DNA of 24,883 bases from CAIRYW01 sp041665985 (lineage in GTDB: Bacteria > Patescibacteriota > Minisyncoccia > Phycocordibacterales > CAIRYW01). The notes below the pieces were generated by a model that was not told where the DNA came from, made no database searches, and saw only the letters and a list, made by a program, of their open reading frames with translations. Positions 1-6,552 of this stretch are shown here, in pieces. A program made the position numbers and the translations under genes. The stretch covers positions 1-24,883 of the forward strand of contig JBAYHV010000010.1 in NCBI GenBank assembly GCA_041665985.1. The letters run 5' to 3'. Positions within the stretch are counted from its first letter, which is position 1; each line of letters begins with the position of its first letter.

Positions 1-371
1 ATTCTGATAATTATCAGCTTGCAATAGATTATTTCTCAAAATCAATAGGGTCATACGAAAAATATGGCAATTCTTATACTAACCGAGCTTATGCAAAAAT
101 ATTACTTAATGATTACGCTGTAAAAGATGAGGCGTTAAAGAATGAAATTAACCAAGATATTGAAAAGGCTCTAAGTTTTTATGCTAATGACTCGTTTGCT
201 TATGTTGTCAAAGGTATTTTAATGGAAGCTACGGCCAACAAATCTGGTGCTTCAGAAGCTTATAAAACAGCATTAAGTCTGGTAGATAAAGACATTACCC
301 TTGGTGCGTCAGAAAAAGTAGATATGAAAAATAAAATAAATCAATCTATTACTAATTTAACAAAGAAATAA
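1..371 (+). CDS. TPR-like repeat protein, C-terminal end (5' truncated by window)
   Basis: An open frame runs from base 3 to a TAA at 369-371 and enters from outside the window, so the start is not visible. The about 122 visible residues contain alternating helical segments such as AIDYFSKSI, NSYTNRAYAKILLNDY, DIEKALSFYANDSFAYVVKG and ASEAYKTALSL, which have the spacing of small and large residues typical of tetratricopeptide helices. It ends 13 nt before the next gene on the same strand, so the two may be cotranscribed. No catalytic motif is visible. TPR proteins are usually interaction scaffolds; the partner cannot be told from here. Confidence 0.7.
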   Translation, partial: SDNYQLAIDYFSKSIGSYEKYGNSYTNRAYAKILLNDYAVKDEALKNEINQDIEKALSFYANDSFAYVVKGILMEATANKSGASEAYKTALSLVDKDITLGASEKVDMKNKINQSITNLTKK

Positions 372-384
372 TAAATAAAAATAT

Positions 385-1248
385 ATGAATAAAAAAAATA
401 TGAAAAAATTATTTATGATTTCAGGTTTGGTTTTTGCTACAATCTTTGTTTTCGGTATCAATGTTGAAAATGCAGAAGCTAAATGTAAAAAAGGACACGT
501 TTGTTATTCAGATTCTGGTTGTGGAAATTTTAACATAGGTAGTCATCACTACGGTGGGGATCAACAATGTGCAATGCTAGGACAAAATTGTCCTACTAAT
601 TCTGGCGGAGGTGGAGGAGGCGGAGGAGGTGGTAACGGAGGTGGAAGTGGTAGTGCTCCTGTTGACGTTTGTGCAGGAGTAACAACTTGCGGTACTTGCG
701 GTAATCCTGCTTGTTGTCCTCCTGTAGTTCCTGTTGTTAATCAATGTGATGGTACCTACAAAAAAGTAACAGATCAATGCGGTGCACCAATTACAAATTG
801 TTCGATCACCAAAGGATCAAAACAAATTTGTTATTCAGGTCTTTGTATGGACCCTCTCATTGTTCCTGTAGTTAACCTGTTAGTTCAAAATGCAGATAAA
901 ACTATTAGAGGCCCAGTTACAATAAGCAGTTTCAAAATCGTACCAAGCACAATTAATCCATATAGTTCAACTAATCCAGCAACTACTGGTAATTGTAATC
1001 TTCAGTGGACGTTGAATGAATACGATACAAATACTTCTACTTGTACTATTTCTGGAGGAAAAAATATCGCAAATCCTACTTTCACTCCTAGTGGATTAAG
1101 TGGAAATACTACTGATACACAGGTTACAAATGAAACTACCTATAAATTAACTTGTGGTGATAAGGTTTCCGGTGTAATTACAGGTACTTCTACTAAGTTT
1201 GCTACTTGTTACATGAACGCTGGATTCAATGAGGTAAATCCTCAATAG
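385..1248 (+). CDS. secreted Gly-rich and Cys-rich protein with Ig-like C-terminal part
   Basis: A 287-residue protein. Residues 1-32 form a Sec signal peptide: Lys-rich start, hydrophobic stretch LFMISGLVFATIFVFGI and a cleavage-like region ending near AEA-K33. About 19 cysteines follow, which suggests disulfide bonding outside the cell. A poly-Gly linker (about residues 74-90) separates a Cys-rich N-terminal part from a middle part with CGTCGNPACC. The last 110 residues (CNLQW, TSTCTI, TYKLTC pattern) resemble the Ig-like modules common in Parcubacteria surface proteins; that assignment is by pattern only. No sortase motif or C-terminal membrane helix is seen, so it is probably released or held by partners. 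The start at 385 follows an A-rich tract; an in-frame ATG at 400 is the alternative. Confidence 0.8.
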   Translation: MNKKNMKKLFMISGLVFATIFVFGINVENAEAKCKKGHVCYSDSGCGNFNIGSHHYGGDQQCAMLGQNCPTNSGGGGGGGGGGNGGGSGSAPVDVCAGVTTCGTCGNPACCPPVVPVVNQCDGTYKKVTDQCGAPITNCSITKGSKQICYSGLCMDPLIVPVVNLLVQNADKTIRGPVTISSFKIVPSTINPYSSTNPATTGNCNLQWTLNEYDTNTSTCTISGGKNIANPTFTPSGLSGNTTDTQVTNETTYKLTCGDKVSGVITGTSTKFATCYMNAGFNEVNPQ

Positions 1249-1276
1249 GTTTGTTAATTATTTAAAATTAAAAGAG

Positions 1277-1312
1277 AAAAGTTCGGCTATCACTTTGTAG
1301 CCGGACTTTTTG
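1277..1312 (+). terminator. Rho-independent terminator after the secreted protein
   Basis: The stem AAAGTTCGGCTA (1278-1289) pairs with TAGCCGGACTTT (1298-1309) with one G-U pair and an 8-nt loop, followed by a run of T. It lies 30 nt after the stop of the secreted protein and separates it from the ribosomal block. Confidence 0.85.
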
Positions 1313-1350
1313 ATTATTTCCTCAGAACAGCTTAGTTCGTAAAAATATAT

Positions 1351-1356
1351 TACAAT
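1351..1356 (+). promoter_or_regulatory. possible -10 box (TACAAT) for the 1363-1463 RNA
   Basis: TACAAT lies in a very AT-rich stretch about 7 nt before the start of a structured segment that ends in a terminator. No convincing -35 hexamer is visible at 16-18 nt, so the promoter is weakly supported. It could also serve the downstream ribosomal operon by read-through. Confidence 0.4.
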
Positions 1357-1362
1357 ATAAAG

Positions 1363-1463
1363 GTTTTACGAGGATAGGCTTAGCAAGGTGTTCTATTCAC
1401 TATTTGGTTGACTTTTCTAACCATTCTTGCTATCCTCTAAGGAAGCTCATTTAGAGCTTTTTT
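1363..1463 (+). ncRNA. candidate small structured RNA or attenuator upstream of rpsN
   Basis: GAGGATAG (1370-1377) pairs perfectly with CTATCCTC (1430-1437), CAAG (1384-1387) pairs with CTTG (1426-1429), and an inner hairpin TGGTT/AACCA (1405-1409 with 1419-1423) sits inside. A separate terminator follows at once. Together with the possible -10 box at 1351 this makes a transcript of about 100 nt. I checked it against tRNA (no T-loop consensus) and SRP RNA (the conserved apical sequence is absent) and recognise neither. It may be a free small RNA or a transcription attenuator for the r-protein operon. Confidence 0.4.
1443..1463 (+). terminator. Rho-independent terminator of the candidate RNA
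   Basis: AAGCTC (1443-1448) and GAGCTT (1454-1459) form a 6-bp stem with a 5-nt loop, followed by six T (1458-1463). It lies 166 nt before rpsN, so it ends the upstream RNA or attenuates entry into the ribosomal operon. Confidence 0.65.
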
Positions 1464-1484
1464 GTTTACATTAACTTGGAAGCA

Positions 1485-1615
1485 AAATCGGGAGTACAGC
1501 GATTTGTTCAAATGAACAATTCATTACCCCTTAAACTTTTTACCGTTGTATTTTCAAGCAAAATACGAGAATCTAACGGCAAAAAGTTTATAGGTTGATG
1601 ACGCCTTCTACTCCC
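1485..1615 (+). promoter_or_regulatory. branched leader structure before rpsN, candidate r-protein autoregulatory element
   Basis: An outer stem GGGAGTA (1490-1496) with TACTCCC (1609-1615) closes a domain that ends 13 nt before the rpsN ATG. Inside are a hairpin TTGTTCA/TGAACAA (1504-1519) and a long hairpin: TAAACTTTTTACCGTT (1532-1547) with AACGGCAAAAAGTTTA (1575-1590), one mismatch, topped by GTATTTT/AAAATAC (1548-1554 with 1560-1566) and an 8-nt bulge. AAATCG (1485-1490) can instead pair with CGATTT (1500-1505), which would trap the 5' half of the outer stem in a loop, so two exclusive folds are possible. Many r-protein operons are controlled by such leaders; which protein would bind here is unknown. 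Confidence 0.5.
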
Positions 1616-1628
1616 AAAAAAAATACCA

Positions 1629-1814
1629 ATGGCAAAAGCATCAACAATCGCAAGAGCAAATAAAACACCAAAATTCTCAACAAGAATTGTGAGAAGATGT
1701 TTTAAGTGCGGAAGAAAGCGTGCATTTATGCGCGATTTTGGAATGTGCAGAATTTGTTTTAGAGAAATGGCAAACCAAGGAAAGATCCCTGGGGTAAAAA
1801 AATCATCATGGTAA
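1629..1814 (+). CDS. rpsN: 30S ribosomal protein S14, type Z (zinc-binding)
   Basis: A 61-residue S14 of the short, zinc-binding class. The four cysteines C24-x2-C27 and C40-x2-C43 are intact (CFKCGRKRAFMRDFGMCRIC) and would hold one Zn ion. It binds 16S rRNA in the head of the 30S subunit. It is the first gene of the ribosomal run here: the usual upstream rplN-rplX-rplE are absent, so the operon starts at S14 in this genome. Its last codons overlap the start of rpsH by 7 nt, which implies translational coupling. The start follows AAAAAAAATACCA, with no Shine-Dalgarno sequence. Confidence 0.97.
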   Translation: MAKASTIARANKTPKFSTRIVRRCFKCGRKRAFMRDFGMCRICFREMANQGKIPGVKKSSW

Positions 1815-2200
1815 ACAGCAAAGTAGCAAACCTAATAATCAAAATTAAGAACGCAGGCTTAGCCGGTAAGGAGTCTACTACTGTTCCTTATTCAAAATTT
1901 TCAGAAGCTATTCTTCAGGTTCTTCAAGATAATGGATTTATTACATCTTTTAGCAAAGAAAATAAAAAGGTAATCAAAGAGATCAAAGTTGTACTTGCTT
2001 ACGAAGAAGGTTCTCCAAAAATTACTGAAACAAAGCTTATGTCTAAACTTTCAAGAAGAGTTTATGGAAGTACAACAGACATAAAGCCCGTTAAGAACAA
2101 TTACGGATTACTTGTTGTTTCGACTTCAAAAGGAGTGCTTTCTGGAGATGATGCAAAAAAAGCAAAGGTCGGAGGAGAATTATTGTTTAAAGTTTGGTAA
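1808..2200 (+). CDS. rpsH: 30S ribosomal protein S8
   Basis: 130 residues, normal length for S8. The C-terminal part contains the family signature, KNNYGLLVVSTSKGVLSGDDAKK followed by GGELLFKVW, which contacts 16S rRNA helix 21. It starts inside rpsN and is followed by rplF after 9 nt. In E. coli S8 is the repressor of the spc operon by binding its mRNA, so it is the first candidate ligand for structures in this operon; that link is inference. Confidence 0.96.
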   Translation: MVNSKVANLIIKIKNAGLAGKESTTVPYSKFSEAILQVLQDNGFITSFSKENKKVIKEIKVVLAYEEGSPKITETKLMSKLSRRVYGSTTDIKPVKNNYGLLVVSTSKGVLSGDDAKKAKVGGELLFKVW

Positions 2201-2209
2201 AAAAATAAT

Positions 2210-2746
2210 ATGTCACGACTAGCAAAACAACCAATACTAATTCCTTCCGGCGTTGAAATTACAATCAATGCAAATGTTATTTCAGTAAAAGGACCAAAAG
2301 GTTTGATTGAAAAAAAAGTAAGCGAAAAAGCTAATGTAGAAGTGAAGGATGGAAATGTTATTGTTGCCTTTTCTCCGGAAAGTTCTGGTACGGTAAAATC
2401 AATGGCGGGTACAGTTGCTTCTCATGTTTTAAATATGATCGAAGGAGTTACAAAAGGTTTTGAAAAAAAACTTATTCTTGAAGGAGTAGGTTACAAGTCA
2501 GAAGTTAAAGGAAAAGAACTTGTTTGTGCTCTTGGTTTTTCACATCCTACAATAATTGCAATTCCAGAAGGATTAGAAGTTAAATCAGAAAAAGGAAATA
2601 TATTAATTTCAGGAATCGATAAAGAAGTTGTGGGTAGTTTTGCAGCTTTTGTAAGAAGTCAAAAAAAACCAGAACCTTACAAAGGAAAGGGATTTAGATA
2701 CAGCGACGAAGTGGTTAACAGAAAACAAGGAAAGAAAACAGTATAG
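2210..2746 (+). CDS. rplF: 50S ribosomal protein L6
   Basis: 178 residues with the two tandem L6 domains. The C-terminal signature PEPYKGKGFRYSDEVVNRKQGKK is complete. It binds 23S rRNA near the factor-binding region. Start ATG at 2210 follows AAAAAAATAAT, again A-rich without Shine-Dalgarno. A 33-nt gap to rplR carries a short repeat (see 2747-2779). Confidence 0.97.
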   Translation: MSRLAKQPILIPSGVEITINANVISVKGPKGLIEKKVSEKANVEVKDGNVIVAFSPESSGTVKSMAGTVASHVLNMIEGVTKGFEKKLILEGVGYKSEVKGKELVCALGFSHPTIIAIPEGLEVKSEKGNILISGIDKEVVGSFAAFVRSQKKPEPYKGKGFRYSDEVVNRKQGKKTV

Positions 2747-2779
2747 TTCATAAAGTAAAAAGTTCGTAAAGTTAAAATC
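2747..2779 (+). repeat. short AT-rich repeat, TTCRTAAAGTTAAAA type
   Basis: The gap between rplF and rplR consists of near-repeats TTCATAAAGTAAAAAG and TTCGTAAAGTTAAAA. Very similar text (TTTGTAAAGTTAGAAAG and TTCATAAAGTTGAAGG) occurs at about 16455-16485 upstream of infC. These belong to the low-complexity interspersed repeats seen at several gene starts in this window. Confidence 0.5.
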
Positions 2780-3130
2780 ATGGCTAAAACAAATCAAAAA
2801 ACACTTAAAAGAGAATCAAGAAAAAGAAGGATCCGTTCAAAGGTATCTGGTACTCTTGAGAGACCCCGAGTTTCTGTTTTCAGATCAAATAAATTTATTT
2901 ACGCTCAACTTATAAATGATGAAGAGGGTAAAACAATTGTATCTTGCACAAGTGCTACAGAAAGCAAAGGAAATAAGACTGAAAAAGCTACAAAAACAGG
3001 AAAAGATTTTGCAAAGCAAATTCAAGAAAAAGGTATCAAGAAAGTAGTTTTTGACAGAGGAGGATATATTTACACTGGAAGAATAAAAGCATTTGCCGAA
3101 GCTTTAAGAGAAGCAGGATTGGATTTTTAA
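2780..3130 (+). CDS. rplR: 50S ribosomal protein L18
   Basis: 116 residues, standard L18 length. The basic N-terminus (KRESRKRRIRSKV) and the segments RPRVSVFRSNKFIYAQLI and VVFDRGGYIYTGRIKAFAEALREAGLDF match the family. It binds 5S rRNA together with L5 in the central protuberance. rpsE follows after 12 nt. Confidence 0.97.
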   Translation: MAKTNQKTLKRESRKRRIRSKVSGTLERPRVSVFRSNKFIYAQLINDEEGKTIVSCTSATESKGNKTEKATKTGKDFAKQIQEKGIKKVVFDRGGYIYTGRIKAFAEALREAGLDF

Positions 3131-3142
3131 TATAAAAAAAAT

Positions 3143-3775
3143 ATGTCAGAGCCAGAAATCACAACAGAAGAAAAAGAGATCGTAACTACAGAACCAACTG
3201 CAGCTGTTGTTGCTGATGTAGTTGCTAAGCCAGCATTTGGAAGTAATTCTTCTTTTGGCAACCGAAGTCGAAATGCAAGACCTCAAAGAAAAACAAACAA
3301 AAGAGACCCAAGATCAAAACCAGAATACGATCAAAGAATGATCAATATCAGAAGAGTAACTAGAGTTTCTTCAGGAGGACGAAGATTTAGTTTTTCAGTT
3401 GTACTTGTTGTAGGAAATCACAAAGGTTCTGTTGGGGTTGCTACTGGAAAAGCTGGAGATACAACTTTGGCTATCGACAAGGCATACAGAGCAGCAAAGA
3501 AAAATGCTTTTCAAATCAGACTTTTGAAAAACATGTCTATTCCTCACGAAGTTCAAGAAAAATTTAAGGGTTCAATCGTTTCACTTTCTCCTGCAAAAGG
3601 AAAGGGAATGATCGCTGGAAGTGCCGCTCGAGATATTATCGAGCTTGCAGGTATTAAAGATATCAATGCAAAGATCCATTCACCATCAAAAAATAAATTA
3701 AACATTGCACACGCAACAATCAAAGCTCTTAAGGCCCTAAGAGTTCCAAGAAAATTTGAAAGAGTGTCTAAATAA
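3143..3775 (+). CDS. rpsE: 30S ribosomal protein S5 with N-terminal extension
   Basis: 210 residues against about 165 in E. coli. The first about 60 residues are an extra, probably disordered tail: acidic up to residue 18 (EPEITTEEKE), then rich in N, R and K. The double-stranded RNA-binding part (MINIRRVTRVSSGGRRFSFSVVLVVGN) and the C-terminal domain (MIAGSAARDIIELAGIKDI, NIAHATIKALKAL) are intact. S5 lies at the mRNA entry and helps decoding accuracy. Downstream, where most bacteria have rpmD (L30), there is a 138-bp gap. Confidence 0.96.
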   Translation: MSEPEITTEEKEIVTTEPTAAVVADVVAKPAFGSNSSFGNRSRNARPQRKTNKRDPRSKPEYDQRMINIRRVTRVSSGGRRFSFSVVLVVGNHKGSVGVATGKAGDTTLAIDKAYRAAKKNAFQIRLLKNMSIPHEVQEKFKGSIVSLSPAKGKGMIAGSAARDIIELAGIKDINAKIHSPSKNKLNIAHATIKALKALRVPRKFERVSK

Positions 3776-3913
3776 ATTCAAAAGTTAAAAATCAAAATGC
3801 AAAATTACAAGTCAAAATTTAAAAGTCTAGAAAAAAGAAATCAGAAAAATAATTTTGAGTTTTTAATTACACTTTTGACTTTTACATTCTAAATTTTGAA
3901 TTAATAAAAATAT
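3776..3913 (+). repeat. AT-rich imperfect palindromic repeat at the position of missing rpmD
   Basis: The gap between rpsE and rplO has a left arm rich in TCAAAA units (ATTCAAAAGTTAAAAATC, GCAAAATTACAAGTCAAAA) and a right arm close to its reverse complement (TTTTTAATTACACTTTTGAC, CTAAATTTTGAATTAAT). It ends just before the rplO start. A related element lies at 20213-20310, also ending in TTTTGAATTAAT before a start codon. No open frame resembling L30 is present; absence of L30 is a known trait of the CPR. Confidence 0.65.
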
Positions 3914-4354
3914 ATGCAAATACACCAAGTAAAAAGAACACATAAAAGAAAGTCTCCAAAAGAAATCGGACGTGGAGGAAAGAGAGGAAAGACTTCTGGA
4001 AGAGGAACAAAAGGCCAGAAATCTAGATCTGGTAGAAAACTTCGTCCCGAGATCAGAGAGGTTATCAAAAAAATTCCAAAACTTAGAGGTTATGCTTTTA
4101 ACAGTATTCAAACAAAACCTTTAGTTGTTAAACTTTCACAAATTGAAAAAGCTTTCAAAGCAGGGGAGGAGGTAACTCCAAAGGCTCTTGCTGATAAAGG
4201 AATCGTTTCTACTTACAAAGGTAGAATTGCAAAGATCAAAATTCTAATTGGTCAGCCTACTGAAAAAGTTCCAAGTAAAATTTCTTTTAAAGGAGTTTTA
4301 GTATCGAAGACAGCAAAAGAAGCTATCGAAAAGGCCGGAGGAAGCGTATCTTAA
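3914..4354 (+). CDS. rplO: 50S ribosomal protein L15
   Basis: 146 residues, normal for L15. The Gly/Arg/Lys-rich N-terminus (GRGGKRGKTSGRGTKGQKSRSG) that threads into 23S rRNA is complete, and the C-terminal part ends in the usual GVLVSKTAKEAIEKAGGSV. The ATG follows AATAAAAATAT, no Shine-Dalgarno. The stop is one base before the secY ATG, so the two are tightly coupled. Confidence 0.96.
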   Translation: MQIHQVKRTHKRKSPKEIGRGGKRGKTSGRGTKGQKSRSGRKLRPEIREVIKKIPKLRGYAFNSIQTKPLVVKLSQIEKAFKAGEEVTPKALADKGIVSTYKGRIAKIKILIGQPTEKVPSKISFKGVLVSKTAKEAIEKAGGSVS

Positions 4355-4355
4355 G

Positions 4356-5627
4356 ATGAACTCAATAACAGAAAAATTAAAACTAATTTTCGGAGACAAA
4401 ACTCTAAGAATGAGAATAATTTTTACTCTTGTTGGTTTAGCAATTTTCCGAGCACTCGCATCTATTCCAATTCCAGGAATCAATAAAATAGCTCTTGCTA
4501 ATTTTTTCCAAAACAATCAATTTTTTGGTATGTTAAATGTTTTTTCTGGAGGAGGGCTTTCAAATCTTTCTCTTGTAATGCTTGGAGTTGGTCCTTACAT
4601 CACTGCTTCAATTATTATGCAACTTTTGACTATGATGTCAGAAAAATTAAAGGCTATCTATCAAGAAGAAGGTGAAATTGGAAGAAGAAAGTTCAGTCAA
4701 TGGACAAGACTTGCTTCAATTCCACTTTCAGCACTGCAAGCTTTTGGATTTATGATCCTTTTGAGCAAACAGGGAGTATTAACCTCTCTAACAACTTCAG
4801 ATTTTATAATCAACATTATTGTTATTACTGCTGGTTCTACACTTCTAATGTGGATCGGTGAGCTTATCACCGAATTCGGAATTGGAAACGGAACTTCATT
4901 AATTATTTTTGCAGGAATTATTGCTTCTGCTCCAACTTCGATCGGCAGACTTTTTTTCTCATACGATGCAAGTCAGCTTCCGCTTTATGTTGGTCTTGCT
5001 GTGGCTGCAGCGGTTGTAATTTACTCTGTTGTATTTATCACAGAAGCAGAAAGACCAATTCCTGTTACATATGCCAAGAGAGTTCGAGGAAACAAAATGT
5101 TTGGAGGAATTTCAACTTATCTTCCTCTTCGTTTGAACCAAGCTGGAGTGATCCCAATTATTTTTGCACTTTCACTTCTTCTTTTCCCTCAACTAATTCT
5201 TAACTTTATTAAAGGGGCAAGTACTGGTGTAATTTCAAATGTTGCAAATGTTCTTTTGGGATGGCTTGCAGACAATTGGATCTATGGAATTATGTATTTT
5301 CTTTTTGTTTTTGTATTTACATATTTCTACACAGCTGTTACTTTCGATCCAAAAATGATCTCAGAAAATCTTCAAAAAAGTGGAGCCTTTATCCCTGGAA
5401 TTCGTCCAGGTCAAGCAACTGCTGAATATCTTGGAAAAGTTACAACTCGCATAACTTTAGTTGGAGCGCTTTTTCTTGGTGTGATCGCAGTATTGCCTCT
5501 ATTTATAAAAGCAGTTACAGGAATTACATCTATTGCTATCGGAGGTACCGCTCTTCTCATTGTTGTTTCCGTGGTTATTGATCTGATAAAAAAGATCGAT
5601 GCGCAGATTTCGATGAGAGAGTATTAA
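4356..5627 (+). CDS. secY: protein translocase subunit SecY
   Basis: 423 residues with the ten membrane helices expected of SecY, the central channel of the Sec system. Recognisable parts are the N-terminal RIIFTLVGLAIFRALASIPIPGI, the helix-2 region FSGGGLSNLSLVMLGVGPYITASIIMQLL, the cytosolic loop TEAERPIPVTYAKR and the GQATAEYL motif near residue 350, which contact SecA and the ribosome. It lies one base after rplO as in most spc operons. A 213-bp structured gap separates it from adk. Confidence 0.97.
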   Translation: MNSITEKLKLIFGDKTLRMRIIFTLVGLAIFRALASIPIPGINKIALANFFQNNQFFGMLNVFSGGGLSNLSLVMLGVGPYITASIIMQLLTMMSEKLKAIYQEEGEIGRRKFSQWTRLASIPLSALQAFGFMILLSKQGVLTSLTTSDFIINIIVITAGSTLLMWIGELITEFGIGNGTSLIIFAGIIASAPTSIGRLFFSYDASQLPLYVGLAVAAAVVIYSVVFITEAERPIPVTYAKRVRGNKMFGGISTYLPLRLNQAGVIPIIFALSLLLFPQLILNFIKGASTGVISNVANVLLGWLADNWIYGIMYFLFVFVFTYFYTAVTFDPKMISENLQKSGAFIPGIRPGQATAEYLGKVTTRITLVGALFLGVIAVLPLFIKAVTGITSIAIGGTALLIVVSVVIDLIKKIDAQISMREY

Positions 5628-5840
5628 GAAAATAACGAGCTTTGTAATCAAAGCGACTATATTTTCTTAACCCTGTTAAATAATTTTTCTTTGAAAAATT
5701 AAATTTGATAATTAGTAAAAAATAAGACACAATAAGCAAAAGCGGTAGCAAAGTAAGCAGTTCAACTCTCTGAAAAATATCAAATTTATTTAACAGGGTG
5801 ATGATTTTATAAAGCTCGCGTTGCTCGCTAAAAAATCATC
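5625..5840 (+). other. three contiguous inverted-repeat structures filling the secY-adk gap
   Basis: Structure 1: TTAAGAAAATA (5625-5635) with TATTTTCTTAA (5660-5670), containing GCTTTG/CAAAGC (5639-5644, 5649-5654). Structure 2: CCCTGTTAAATAA (5671-5683) with TTATTTAACAGGG (5786-5798), 13 bp perfect, enclosing AATTTTTC/GAAAAATT (5682-5700) and AAATTTGATA/TATCAAATTT (5701-5710, 5778-5787). Structure 3: GATGATTTT (5800-5808) with AAAATCATC (5832-5840), ending at the base before the adk ATG. No open reading frame fits the gap. It could be an RNA regulator of adk-map or a small palindromic insertion. None of the stems is followed by a clear T run. Confidence 0.55.
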
Positions 5841-6446
5841 ATGAAACCTCAAATTTTTGTTTTTTTTGGAAGAAGCGGATGCGGTAAGGGTACTCAAGCC
5901 ACGCTTTTAACAAAATATTTAAATGAAACTGATCCCAAAGCTGGGGTTTTTTATGTTTCTACTGGAGATGAATTTAGAAAATTAATTAACGGAGACACTT
6001 ACACAGGTAAGAAATTAAAATCAATTGTAGATGGCGGACAATTTGCTCCAGAATTTTTGGCTTCAATGTTGTGGGCAAATCTTATGACTCAAAACTACAA
6101 AGAAGGTCAGCACATGATCATTGATGGATCTCCTCGTAAGATGGCAGAGGCGCTTACATTCGATTCAGTAGCTCCATTTTACGGCTTTGGTAAAGTCAAA
6201 ATGATCTACATGAACGTTTCCTCAGAGTGGGCAACTGATAAGGCTTTGAAACGCGCAGAAGCTCAAGGAAGACTTGATGACACAACTGAAGCAATTGCAA
6301 AAAGAATGAAAGCTTTTGATGATTTTCTTTATCCTGTAATTATGTCCTACAAAGAAAATCCAAATGTAGATTTTATGGAAATAAAAGGAGAGCAATCAAT
6401 TGACGAAGTTCATCAAGAAATAATGTCTGCACTAGAACTTCAATAA
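5841..6446 (+). CDS. adk: adenylate kinase, short form without LID domain
   Basis: 201 residues. The P-loop GRSGCGKGTQ (10-19), DGSPR (95-99; DGFPR in most), R138, and GRLDD (143-147) with R155 are the substrate and phosphate binding residues of adenylate kinase (ATP + AMP = 2 ADP). Between R138 and R144 only a few residues occur, so the zinc-type LID domain is missing and this is a short form. The position between secY and map is the classic one for adk. The start is set by the ATG right after the hairpin ending at 5840. Confidence 0.92.
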   Translation: MKPQIFVFFGRSGCGKGTQATLLTKYLNETDPKAGVFYVSTGDEFRKLINGDTYTGKKLKSIVDGGQFAPEFLASMLWANLMTQNYKEGQHMIIDGSPRKMAEALTFDSVAPFYGFGKVKMIYMNVSSEWATDKALKRAEAQGRLDDTTEAIAKRMKAFDDFLYPVIMSYKENPNVDFMEIKGEQSIDEVHQEIMSALELQ

Positions 6447-6457
6447 CCATCGTACGT

Positions 6458-6528
6458 GTCATTCCCGCGCAGGCGGGAATCCAGAGAAATCAAATAAGAA
6501 ACTAGATTCCCGTTTCCACGGGAATGAC
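6458..6528 (+). repeat. REP-like double-hairpin repeat (GTCATTCCCG type)
   Basis: A 71-nt unit with outer arms GTCATTCCCG and CGGGAATGAC. It folds into two hairpins, ATTCCCGC/GCGGGAAT and ATTCCCG/CGGGAAT. A second full copy is at 12069-12140, a half copy at 12182-12204, and a degenerate one at about 10687-10717. The ATTCCC-N8-GGGAAT pattern is the same as that of the Neisseria dRS3 repeats, which may be coincidence of palindrome type. It sits between adk and map. Confidence 0.85.
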
Positions 6529-6552
6529 AACCAAGAGAAAATTTAAAACAAA

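Noticed and set aside
1370..1437. tRNA gene (7-bp acceptor-like stem and a TGGTT/AACCA arm)
   Set aside because: The T-loop sequence, the D-arm and an anticodon stem are missing, and the arm is not next to the acceptor strand.
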